From contig NZ_CP025013.1 in assembly GCF_002953715.1 (NCBI RefSeq), positions 124,001 through 188,000 on the forward strand: 64,000 bases of DNA. Reading direction: 5' to 3'. Within the stretch, counting starts at the first letter, position 1. The number at the start of each line of letters is the position of its first letter. Source of the stretch: Rhizobium leguminosarum. GTDB lineage: Bacteria > Pseudomonadota > Alphaproteobacteria > Rhizobiales > Rhizobiaceae. The notes beneath the pieces were generated by a model. That model searched no databases, was not told where the DNA came from, and saw only the letters and a program-made list of their open reading frames with translations. The position numbers were made by a program, and so were the translations under genes. Of the stretch, positions 34,883 to 42,613 are shown in pieces.

Positions 34883-35251
34883 GACGTCACTTCCCGGAAG
34901 GAGACCTTCCCTAGCAAACCGACTTTCAGATCAGGTTACGCCGTTGATTAGACTTTGATCGAATAGACGCCGGATGATCAGTTCTGGACCCTTCGTGCCG
35001 AGCTTCGCGTGCGAAAGGTTTTTTCCACCATTCGGATCTCCTTCTCGAACGAAGTGGGATTGACCGAATGTCACGGTCATTCTCTAAAGGTGACTGTGAA
35101 TATACAATCCTCAGTCGTACTTTTGAGGACACCGAGTCGGTGAGCACGGCATAATTTTCGAGAGTCAGAAATCAGCTTATCGGATATGGTTCGGAATGCG
35201 TTGCAATGTCCCCATTTGGCCGTCGCCGCACAATGGAAATTGGCCTGAAAG
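34883..35251. other. 369-bp divergent promoter region, no gene recognised
   Basis: This gap separates the GGDEF-EAL start and the histidine kinase start. It contains a small GGAAGG/CCTTCC hairpin near 34896-34910 and a TGACCG/CGGTCA inverted repeat near 35062-35080. Short frames on the minus strand lack family features and ribosome sites. It probably holds two promoters facing away from each other. No RNA gene was recognised. Confidence 0.5.
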
Positions 35252-36787
35252 ATGATCGGTGGCGATAAATACGTTGGCTCCGTAGGAAAAGCATCGCTCG
35301 CGATCATCGCGCTGATGTTTCTGTCACTGACCACCCTCTTGTCGCTCTGGCTCATATCCAGTTACGAGACAGCTGTTCGCCGGGGCGATGAGCGTGTCAG
35401 CGCCGCTTCCAAAATTGTTGCAGCGAACGCGAACTGGTTGAATTCCCTTGCTCGGGAGACCCTGCACCGAATTGATGATGCTCTGGGGCCGAGTACATCT
35501 TTGCCCGGCCCGGAGCGCGTGCGCGATCTCGACGCTGCCGTCTATGACCTTCCTCCTCAGGCGACTGCCTATGTCATCGGAGCGGATGGAGAAACGCTCT
35601 ATTCAAATGATCGCAATATCCGGCCGATCAATGTTACGGACCGCGACTACTTCGTTCGGCTGAGAAACGGTGCTGACGAATATACGTCCCCGCTGATCAT
35701 CAGCCGCCTTTCCCAGCGGCAGATATTCGTCTTCAGCCGCAGGCTCGAACGAAATGGCGTGTTCGCCGGCGTCGCCGTGATTGCCTTCGACGCAAGCATC
35801 CTAAGGCCAATATGGGACGCGGTCGCGATAGGCGAGAACTCGATTGTCAGCCTCATAAGGCGCGACGGGCAACTTATCGCCCGATACCCGGAACCCGCCG
35901 GACCAGTCGATATGCGAAACCACAAACTGTTTACCGACTACATGAGGAAGGCGACATCCGGCACATATCGCTCCGTGTCGCCAGTCGACAATGAAGATCG
36001 CCTGGTCGGATACCGAATTCTCGAACGCACCCCTTTTGTGGCTATTGCTTCGGCAGATATCCATGTGATCATGCAGCCCTTTTGGGAGGATGCCAAAATC
36101 GCGGCTTTGCTGGTCGCTTTCGCCCTTGTTGGCGCTTTAGCCGCTGCATTGTGGATTCAGAACCTAATCAAGGTGGACACATTGCACACCAGGCAGCTTG
36201 CGGATGCGTTGCGATCGAATGAAACGCTCATGCGCGAGATACACCATCGAGTGAAGAACAACCTGCAGACGGTGATGGCCCTGCTGCGCTTGCAGGGTTT
36301 TGAACCGGAGGCCGTTCAAAAATTAAATGAGCGCATCTCTGCAATGTCCGCAGTTCACGAGCAGATGTACGGCTTCGACCAGTTTAGCGGAATATCTGCT
36401 CGAGAATTCATTCCATCATTCGTTAAGACGCTTGTCGATGTCCATGGTCGCGCCGTTTCCGTTGACTTTGAAATCGACGACATCGTGATTGCAGCCGACA
36501 AGGCAACACCGTTTGCCCTCCTGCTCAACGAGTTGATCGCCAACAGCATGAAATACGCGTTCGACGGCCGAGCATCCGGAAACATTCGCGTCATGCTGCA
36601 CGTGACCGAAGGAGAGGAATCCCAACTGACTGTCGCTGACGACGGGATTGGATTTGATGGCCGATCGGACAGCGCCGGGATGGGGACGAGGCTGATTAAA
36701 GCCTTCGTAAATCAACTGCATGGCGAGGCGAGATACAATCGCCTGGAAGGGACGCAGTTTACGGCAACACTCAAGCTTACCGATTGA
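35252..36787 (+). CDS. Cache-domain sensor histidine kinase (HisKA_2/HWE class)
   Basis: A 511-residue inner-membrane kinase. Helix 1 is at residues about 14-36 and helix 2 at about 280-302. Between them lies a periplasmic double-Cache sensor (AYVIGADGETLYSNDRNI, FVFSRRLERNGVFAGVAVIAFD). The dimerisation/phosphorylation segment is REIHHRVKNNLQTVMALLRL, with the phospho-acceptor His, typical of HisKA_2. The ATPase domain has NELIANSMKYAF and DDGIGFDG. In alphaproteobacteria such kinases often control general stress or light responses. No response regulator gene is adjacent, so its partner is unknown. Confidence 0.92.
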   Translation: MIGGDKYVGSVGKASLAIIALMFLSLTTLLSLWLISSYETAVRRGDERVSAASKIVAANANWLNSLARETLHRIDDALGPSTSLPGPERVRDLDAAVYDLPPQATAYVIGADGETLYSNDRNIRPINVTDRDYFVRLRNGADEYTSPLIISRLSQRQIFVFSRRLERNGVFAGVAVIAFDASILRPIWDAVAIGENSIVSLIRRDGQLIARYPEPAGPVDMRNHKLFTDYMRKATSGTYRSVSPVDNEDRLVGYRILERTPFVAIASADIHVIMQPFWEDAKIAALLVAFALVGALAAALWIQNLIKVDTLHTRQLADALRSNETLMREIHHRVKNNLQTVMALLRLQGFEPEAVQKLNERISAMSAVHEQMYGFDQFSGISAREFIPSFVKTLVDVHGRAVSVDFEIDDIVIAADKATPFALLLNELIANSMKYAFDGRASGNIRVMLHVTEGEESQLTVADDGIGFDGRSDSAGMGTRLIKAFVNQLHGEARYNRLEGTQFTATLKLTD

Positions 36788-36951
36788 GCGAGAGAAGCCA
36801 GCTCCCTCCGCAAAGCAAACCTTCGGTTATCCCCGTCGCATCGGCACTTTTCATTGGGCTTGGGGCGACACATCTTCCAGATGCCCTGCCGCTCGTGCGA
36901 GATTTCCTCGCCCTCGGCTTGTTCAATTCAGATATCACTGGGAAGCAGAAC

Positions 36952-37275
36952 ATGACGAAAGTTCCAACCATAGCTCGTATCTGGCGTGGCCGCACCAAGC
37001 CGGAATTCGCTGATGAGTATGAAGCCTACAACCGCGCGGAGGGAATTCCTCCACTGCTAAAGACAGCGCTCGACGTTCAGCTATTGCGCGAAGACCGTGA
37101 GGATGAGACATGGTTCACGACAATTTCGTACTGGGCCGACATGAAATCGATGACCGCGTTTACGAAAGGCGATCCACAGCAGGTTCATCATCTGGAGCGG
37201 GACGCGGAACTGCTTTGCGAACTTCCCGAGCGTATCCAGATACACAAGATAGTGGTCCCGCCTAGGCTGCGCTGA
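36952..37275 (+). CDS. Small ABM-like (dimeric alpha/beta barrel) protein
   Basis: A 107-residue protein whose pattern fits the antibiotic-biosynthesis-monooxygenase-like ferredoxin fold. An initial ARIWRGRT strand is followed by EYEAYNRAEGIP, a long central strand pair ending in TWFTTISYWADMKSMTAF, and a C-terminal IQIHKIVVPP strand. I choose the ATG at 36952, with GGGAAG upstream; an extension back to 36784 would overlap the kinase gene and looks spurious. Function is unknown: such proteins may be heme-degrading, monooxygenase or simply structural. Confidence 0.6.
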   Translation: MTKVPTIARIWRGRTKPEFADEYEAYNRAEGIPPLLKTALDVQLLREDREDETWFTTISYWADMKSMTAFTKGDPQQVHHLERDAELLCELPERIQIHKIVVPPRLR

Positions 37276-37349
37276 GAAGACCCCGCCGCCTTCGCATATC
37301 TGTGTCTCTGCTCGTCTTGAAAGATCATGCGCGCTACCTCGGCACGAAT

Positions 37350-37363
37350 CCAAAACGTTTTGG
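37350..37363. promoter_or_regulatory. LacI-type operator O1
   Basis: CCAAAACGTTTTGG is a perfect 14-bp palindrome centred on CG, the classic form of a LacI/PurR-family operator. It lies 54 bp before the lacI-type start and 22 bp (centre to centre) from an identical copy. Confidence 0.8.
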
Positions 37364-37371
37364 CTTGACTC

Positions 37372-37385
37372 CCAAAACGTTTTGG
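37372..37385. promoter_or_regulatory. LacI-type operator O2 and overlapping promoter
   Basis: A second identical CCAAAACGTTTTGG. Between the operators lies TTGACT (37365-37370), a good -35 box. A GAATCT-like -10 begins 16 bp later (37387-37392), so O2 fills the spacer. Binding would block RNA polymerase directly, giving autorepression of the regulator and its operon. Confidence 0.75.
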
Positions 37386-37416
37386 AGAATCTTTTTCTCA
37401 CTTCGGGAGGAAGATC

Positions 37417-38427
37417 TTGGCCAATCTCAAACAGCTCGCGCAATCGTTGGGACTGTCGATCACCACGGTGTCGCGCGCGCTCGATGGTTATGCCGATGTG
37501 TCGGCTTCCACGCGCGAGCGGGTTCGCGAGGCCGCCGACAAGGTCGGCTACCGGCCGAATGCTTCGGCCCGCCGCCTCCGCAGGCAGCGCGCCGAACTGG
37601 TCGCCGTCACGCTGCCGAGCGATCCTGGCCATATCGGTCCTCCCCATTTCCTCGATATGTTGTCCGGCTGTGCCGAACATCTTGCTGCTGCCGGCCTCAA
37701 TCTGGTGATTGCGCCGGTGCCGCGCGGCGAGAGCGAGCTCGACATCTGCCGCCGCTTCGTCGATGGCCGCCGCGTCGACGCCATGCTTCTCGTCCGCACC
37801 AAGCGGAAGGACGAGCGCGTCGAATTTCTGCAGTCGCGCGGCATTCCTTTCGTCACCAACGGCCGCACGGAAAGCCTGCTGCCCCATCCCTATATCGATG
37901 GCGACGGCTTCGCCGGCTTTCGCGCCGCGACGTTGCGCTTCCATGCCGCCGGCCACCGCCGCATCGGCCATATCGCCGGCCCGCAGGAATATTACTTCGC
38001 ACATGACCGCTGCCGCGGCTGGCGGGCGGCAATGGAGGAATGCGGCCTTGCAACCGACCTCTGCGCCGAAGGTGCCCCGTTGGAACAGGGCGGTTATCTC
38101 GCAGCACTCGAACTTTTGCGCCAGCCATCGCGTCCGACCGCACTCGTCTGCGCGACCGACGAAATGGCAATCGGGGCTCTGAGGGCGCTGCGCGAAGTCG
38201 ATGGCGGCAACCAGATCAGCATTGTCGGCCATGATGACCTGCCGATGGGCGCCTTCACCAGCCCGCCGCTCTCGACCATGCGCATGACCGGCGAAAATCT
38301 CGGCGCGAGCTTCGCCTCGCTGCTGCTGCGCGCCATTGCAGGCGAACCCGCCGAAGAACTCCAGGAGCTTCATGCGATCGAATTCGTCGATCGCGACAGC
38401 CATCGCCGTCCCGCCAAGGCGGCATAG
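37417..38427 (+). CDS. LacI-family transcriptional repressor
   Basis: A 336-residue regulator starting at TTG 37417 behind a GGGAGGAAG ribosome site. The helix-turn-helix reads LKQLAQSLGLSITTVSRALDGYADVS, followed by the hinge RPNASARRLR. The periplasmic-binding-protein-like ligand domain spans about 60-330, with ICRRFVDGRRVDAMLLV, FHAAGHRRIGHIAGPQEYY and the late IVGHDDLPMGAF. It is the first gene of the operon that encodes the importer and a GH63 glycosidase, 42 bp before the binding-protein gene. It should sense the imported glycoside or its product. Confidence 0.94.
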   Translation: MANLKQLAQSLGLSITTVSRALDGYADVSASTRERVREAADKVGYRPNASARRLRRQRAELVAVTLPSDPGHIGPPHFLDMLSGCAEHLAAAGLNLVIAPVPRGESELDICRRFVDGRRVDAMLLVRTKRKDERVEFLQSRGIPFVTNGRTESLLPHPYIDGDGFAGFRAATLRFHAAGHRRIGHIAGPQEYYFAHDRCRGWRAAMEECGLATDLCAEGAPLEQGGYLAALELLRQPSRPTALVCATDEMAIGALRALREVDGGNQISIVGHDDLPMGAFTSPPLSTMRMTGENLGASFASLLLRAIAGEPAEELQELHAIEFVDRDSHRRPAKAA

Positions 38428-38469
38428 ACAGAAGTGCATCTCAAACAAAGAACAATGAAGGAGGAGAAG

Positions 38470-39744
38470 ATGAAACGTATCATGTCATTTGGAATTCTGG
38501 CTTCCACCGTGCTGGCCTTCGCCTCGCCGGTGCTTGCCCAGACGGTTTTCGTGTCCACTCAGCTTCGTCCGATCGAAGAGGCGACCGTCGTCCGCGAAGA
38601 GCTGTTGAAGGATGTCGGCTCGGTTGATTACGTGGTCGAGGAGCCGCCACAGTTTGCGGTGCGCATGGAGGCCGAACGTCAGGCCGGCAAGCGCACTGTC
38701 AGCCTCGTCGGTGCCCTGCACGGTGAGCTCTCGCCGCTCGCCGACAAGGACACGCTTGAGCCGCTCGACGATCTCGCCAAAAAGCTGGCAGCGAGTGGCA
38801 TGCCGCAGTCGCTGCTCGACCTCGGCAAGCTCGGCAAGCCGACCCAGCAGTATATTCCCTGGATGCAGGCGACCTATGTGATGGCCGCCAAGAAGGAAGC
38901 GCTGCAATACCTGCCTGCCGGCGCCGACGTGAATGCGCTGAACTACGATCAGTTGATCGAGTGGGGCAAGAATATGCAGGAGGCGACGGGCCAGCCGCAG
39001 ATCGGCTTCCCGGCCGGCCCGAAGGGGCTGATGGCGCGTTATTTCCAGGGCTATTTCTATCCGTCCTTCACGGGTGGTGTCGTGCGCACCTTCCAGAGTG
39101 CCGATGCGGCCGCTGGCTGGGAGAAGCTGAAGGCGCTGTGGGCCTATGTGACACCGAACTCCACCAGCTACGACTTCATGCAGGAGCCGCTCGCTGCCGG
39201 CGAAGTCATGGTCGCCTGGGATCATATCGCCCGGCTGAAGAATGCCATTTCCGCCGCACCGGATGATTATGTGGTTTTCCCTGCTCCCGCCGGTCCCAAG
39301 GGTCGCGGCTACATGCCAGTCGTTGCCGGTCTCGCGATCCCGAAAGGCGCGCCTGACAAAGCCGGCGCCGAAAAGATCATTGAACACCTGTCCATGCCGG
39401 ACACGCAGCTCCTGACCGCCTCCAAGGTCGGCTTCTTCCCGACCCTGAACGTCAAGCTACCGCCGGATCTCGATGCGGGTGTCGCCCTGCTCGCCGGTGC
39501 GGTCACGGCCACCCAGGCCTCCAAGGACGCCATCATCTCGCTGCTCCCGGTCGGCCTCGGCGACAAGGGCGGCGAGTTCAACAAGGTCTATATGGACAGT
39601 TTTCAGCGCATCGTGCTCCAGAACGAGCCTGTCGCCGACGTGCTGAAGACCCAGGGCGCCACGATGGCCAAGCTGATGGCCGATACGAAGGCTGCCTGCT
39701 GGGCGCCCGATGCCAAGAGCGACGGCCCCTGCCCGGTCGAATAA
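38470..39744 (+). CDS. Extracellular solute-binding protein, family 1
   Basis: A 424-residue periplasmic protein. The signal peptide MKRIMSFGILASTVLAFASP is cut probably after VLA. The start at 38470 follows GGAGGAGA. Family features include YIPWMQATYVMAAKKEAL near residue 135, which contacts the sugar in family-1 proteins, and the late PVVAGLAIPKGAPDKAGAEK. A hairpin just after its stop separates it from the permeases, as is common where the binding protein is made in excess. Substrate by context: a short glycoside that the GH63 enzyme cleaves. Confidence 0.9.
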   Translation: MKRIMSFGILASTVLAFASPVLAQTVFVSTQLRPIEEATVVREELLKDVGSVDYVVEEPPQFAVRMEAERQAGKRTVSLVGALHGELSPLADKDTLEPLDDLAKKLAASGMPQSLLDLGKLGKPTQQYIPWMQATYVMAAKKEALQYLPAGADVNALNYDQLIEWGKNMQEATGQPQIGFPAGPKGLMARYFQGYFYPSFTGGVVRTFQSADAAAGWEKLKALWAYVTPNSTSYDFMQEPLAAGEVMVAWDHIARLKNAISAAPDDYVVFPAPAGPKGRGYMPVVAGLAIPKGAPDKAGAEKIIEHLSMPDTQLLTASKVGFFPTLNVKLPPDLDAGVALLAGAVTATQASKDAIISLLPVGLGDKGGEFNKVYMDSFQRIVLQNEPVADVLKTQGATMAKLMADTKAACWAPDAKSDGPCPVE

Positions 39745-39757
39745 ATCCGTCCGAGAC

Positions 39758-39782
39758 GCGTCCGGGCGAAATGCCCGGGCGC
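39758..39782 (+). terminator. mRNA hairpin between binding-protein and permease genes
   Basis: CCGGGC (39762-39767) and GCCCGG (39773-39778) pair around a GAAAT loop, and the stem can extend at the base (to 39758-39782). No T-run follows. It is more likely a stabilising or partial-attenuation element than a full terminator, since the operon continues 35 bp later. Confidence 0.5.
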
Positions 39783-39816
39783 TCCTTCACCACTCTGCTC
39801 GTCAAGGCGGGAGCTG

Positions 39817-40668
39817 ATGACCAATAGCCGACCCTGGATCCCCTATCTGCTGATCCTGCCATCCGTCGCCTTTCTGGCGCTGCTGTTCGTCGTGCCGCTG
39901 GTGCAGACGATATGGCTGGCAGTTTCGGACAATGGGGCGCCGTCGCTTGCGAATGCCGAGCGCATGATCACCGACATCAATTTCACCCGCTCGGTGAAGA
40001 ACACCTTCCTGCTGACGATCGCGGTCGTGCCGGTGCAGATCGCCGTTGCGCTTGCCATGGGCACCATGGTCGCCAAGGTCGGCCGCGGACGCGAGACGAT
40101 CCTGTGGATCTGGACGATCCCGCTCGGCATTTCCGATCTCGCCGCCGGTCTCGTCTGGCTGTCGATCCTGCAGAATACCGGCTATCTGAATTCGCTGTTC
40201 TTCGGCCTCGGTATCATCAGCAGGCAGGCAAGCTGGCTTTCCTACCAGACGCCGGTCGCGCTCTTCATCGCCATTGCGGTTGCCGAAATCTGGCGCGGCA
40301 CGGCCATCGTCATGGTCATCATCGTCGCCGGCCTCAACCAGGTGCCGAAGGAATTCAAAGAAGCGGCCGAAATCTTCGGCGCAGGTCCGTGGACGCGCTT
40401 CTGGCGCATCACCCTGCCGCTGATCCGCCCCGCCCTGCAATCGGCGCTGATCCTGCGCACCGTGCTCGCCTTCGAAGTCTTCGCGGTGGTCTATGCGCTC
40501 GGAGGGCGCAATTTCCCGGTCCTCGTCGGCGAGGCCTACAACTGGCAGAACCAGAACCAGAACTACAGCGTCGCTGCCGCCTATGCGGTGCTGATCATGA
40601 TCATCTCGCTTGCCGCCACGCTCATCTATCTGAAGGCCCTGAAAGTCGATCCGGAGCGCCTGCCATGA
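39817..40668 (+). CDS. Sugar ABC transporter permease (MalF class)
   Basis: A 283-residue six-helix permease. The EAA loop lies near residue 185 (EFKEAAEIFGAGPWTRFWRI). GGGAG precedes the ATG. It overlaps the second permease gene by 4 bp (ATGA). It is part of the LacI-controlled importer with the binding protein at 38470 and the ATPase at 41536. Confidence 0.93.
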   Translation: MTNSRPWIPYLLILPSVAFLALLFVVPLVQTIWLAVSDNGAPSLANAERMITDINFTRSVKNTFLLTIAVVPVQIAVALAMGTMVAKVGRGRETILWIWTIPLGISDLAAGLVWLSILQNTGYLNSLFFGLGIISRQASWLSYQTPVALFIAIAVAEIWRGTAIVMVIIVAGLNQVPKEFKEAAEIFGAGPWTRFWRITLPLIRPALQSALILRTVLAFEVFAVVYALGGRNFPVLVGEAYNWQNQNQNYSVAAAYAVLIMIISLAATLIYLKALKVDPERLP

Positions 40669-41522
40669 CCACGGACACCATCAGCACGGCCGCAGACACA
40701 CCCAAAGCCGCCGGCTTCGTCTCTTCACGCCGCTGGCTGCTCTGGAGCGGCATTGCCGCACTCTGTGCCTGGGTGCTGGTGCCGATCTATCTGGTGGCAC
40801 TCGGCGCACTCGGCGGTCGCCAGGGCGTCTATGTCTGGCCGAAAACCGGCCTTCCCACCGGCATTTCACTGGAGCCCTTTTTGCTCTTCCTGAAGACGGA
40901 AGGCGTCGTCCAGTCCTTCCTCAATTCGCTGGGTGCGGCAGGCATCACGGTGGCGCTTTCGATCCTGCTCGGCGCGCCGGCCGGTTATGCGCTCGCCCGC
41001 TACGATTTCCGCGGCAAGGACAGCTACCGCCTCCTTGTGTTGCTGACCCGCGCCTTCCCGCTGGCGATCCTGGCACTGCCGCTGACGGTCTCCTTCATCC
41101 GGCTCGGCCTCTACGACACGATCCTCGGCGTCGGCCTCATCCACACGGTCCTGGCGCTGCCGTTTGCCGCGCTCGTCACGCAAGGGATTTTCCTCGGCGT
41201 GCCGAAGGAGTTGGAGGAAGCCGCCTGGGTGTTCGGCTGCACCCGCATCCAGGCCTTCTTCAAGGTGGTGGCACCCTTGGCGCTTCCCGGCATCGTCGCG
41301 ACCGCGGTCTTTGCCTTCGTCATCTCATGGAACGAGGTTTTTGCCGCCTCGGTGCTGACGGTGCGCAACCGCACACTAACGGCCTACCTGCTGACCGTGC
41401 TGTCGGAAAGCCCGATGCATTACCGTTTTGCCGGGGGCTTGATGCTCATCCTTCCCTCGGTTGTCTTCATCTTCGCGGTCAGACGTTACCTCTTCGCGAT
41501 CTGGGGCATTTCCTCCAAATAA
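40665..41522 (+). CDS. Sugar ABC transporter permease (MalG class)
   Basis: A 285-residue permease starting at ATG 40665, overlapping the stop of the previous gene. A longer frame beginning at 39912 is open but reads the upstream permease out of frame. Six helices are visible; the EAA loop near residue 185 reads LEEAAWVFGCTRIQAFFKVV. It pairs with the MalF-class protein just upstream. Confidence 0.93.
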   Translation: MTTDTISTAADTPKAAGFVSSRRWLLWSGIAALCAWVLVPIYLVALGALGGRQGVYVWPKTGLPTGISLEPFLLFLKTEGVVQSFLNSLGAAGITVALSILLGAPAGYALARYDFRGKDSYRLLVLLTRAFPLAILALPLTVSFIRLGLYDTILGVGLIHTVLALPFAALVTQGIFLGVPKELEEAAWVFGCTRIQAFFKVVAPLALPGIVATAVFAFVISWNEVFAASVLTVRNRTLTAYLLTVLSESPMHYRFAGGLMLILPSVVFIFAVRRYLFAIWGISSK

Positions 41523-41535
41523 CGGGACCAGAGAT

Positions 41536-42594
41536 ATGGCCAATATTGTCATCGACCGCATCCGCAAGAGCTTCGGAGCCTTCCAGGCGCTGAAAGAGGT
41601 TTCGCTGACGATCAACGACGGCGAATTCGTCTCGCTGCTCGGCCCGTCCGGCTGCGGCAAGACCACGCTGCTCCGCATCATCGCTGGCCTCGAGACGGCA
41701 ACATCGGGAGATGTCCGTATCGGCGACAAGTCGGTGATCGGCCTGCCGCCCAAGGATCGCGGCCTTGCCATGGTGTTCCAGAACTACGCCGTCTTTCCGC
41801 ACATGACGGTCTATGAGAACGTCGCTTTCGGGCTGCGGATGCAGAAGGCCGACGACACACGCGTGAAGGCGCAGGTCGAGAAGGCCGCCGGCCTCCTGCA
41901 TATCGAGCAATATCTCGACCGCTACCCGAACAAGCTTTCCGGTGGCCAGCGCCAGCGCGTCGCGGTTGCTCGCGCCCTTGCCGTCGAACCGAAGGTGCTG
42001 CTGATGGACGAGCCGCTTTCGAACCTCGACGCGCTGCTCCGCCTCGAAATGCGCACCGAACTCAAGACCGTGCTGCAATCGGCAGGGACCACGACGATCT
42101 ATGTCACCCACGACCAGACCGAAGCGATGGGCCTTTCCGACCGCATTGCCGTCATGCATGGCGGCGTGGTCGAGCAGGTCGGCCATCCGGTCGAGATCTA
42201 CAACCACCCGGCAACACGTTTCGTCGGCGGCTTCATCGGCAACCCGCCGATGAATTTCATCAAGGTGCCGGTGACGAACAGCCAGGTGGCGGCAGGCGCC
42301 GAGCAGCTTGCCGCGCCGCAGGGGTCCGGCAATGAAGTGATCCTGGGCCTGCGCGGCGAAGCCGTCGAGCTTGCGCCGCTGCCGCAGGGTCTCGAAATGA
42401 GGGTACGCGTTGCCGAACCGATGGGCTCGCACCTGCTTCTGACCGGCTCCATCCACGACCAGCCGGTGCGCGTCATCCTGCCGGCCTCGGAAACCGTAAA
42501 GAGCGGCGACACGATCGGTCTGAAGCTCGACCAGAAGCGCATAACCTGGCTTTCGCCCGAAAGCGGCAAGTCCTTTCCGGCCGTTTTGGCCTAA
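41536..42594 (+). CDS. Sugar ABC transporter ATPase (UgpC/MalK class)
   Basis: A 352-residue ATPase with Walker A GPSGCGKTTLLRI near residue 37, Q-loop VFQNYAVFPH, signature LSGGQRQRVAVARA and Walker B VLLMDEPLSNLD. The C-terminal OB/TOBE domain (about 240-350) identifies the MalK group. The start at 41536 lies 13 bp after the permease stop. It powers the importer of this operon. Confidence 0.93.
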   Translation: MANIVIDRIRKSFGAFQALKEVSLTINDGEFVSLLGPSGCGKTTLLRIIAGLETATSGDVRIGDKSVIGLPPKDRGLAMVFQNYAVFPHMTVYENVAFGLRMQKADDTRVKAQVEKAAGLLHIEQYLDRYPNKLSGGQRQRVAVARALAVEPKVLLMDEPLSNLDALLRLEMRTELKTVLQSAGTTTIYVTHDQTEAMGLSDRIAVMHGGVVEQVGHPVEIYNHPATRFVGGFIGNPPMNFIKVPVTNSQVAAGAEQLAAPQGSGNEVILGLRGEAVELAPLPQGLEMRVRVAEPMGSHLLLTGSIHDQPVRVILPASETVKSGDTIGLKLDQKRITWLSPESGKSFPAVLA

Positions 42595-42613
42595 GAATAC
42601 CGGAGTACCCGAA

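Noticed and set aside
34926..35147. Short minus-strand frames in the signalling gap, one resembling the tail of a regulator
   Set aside because: No ribosome site, no recognisable domain and too short to judge; left as non-coding.
37081..38448. Minus-strand frame of 455 codons opposite the LacI gene
   Set aside because: Shadow; it would run through the operator pair and lacks a recognisable domain.
39912..41522. MalG-class permease read as a 536-residue protein
   Set aside because: The first 250 codons are an out-of-frame reading of the MalF-class gene; the ATG at 40665 overlaps its stop in the normal ATGA way.
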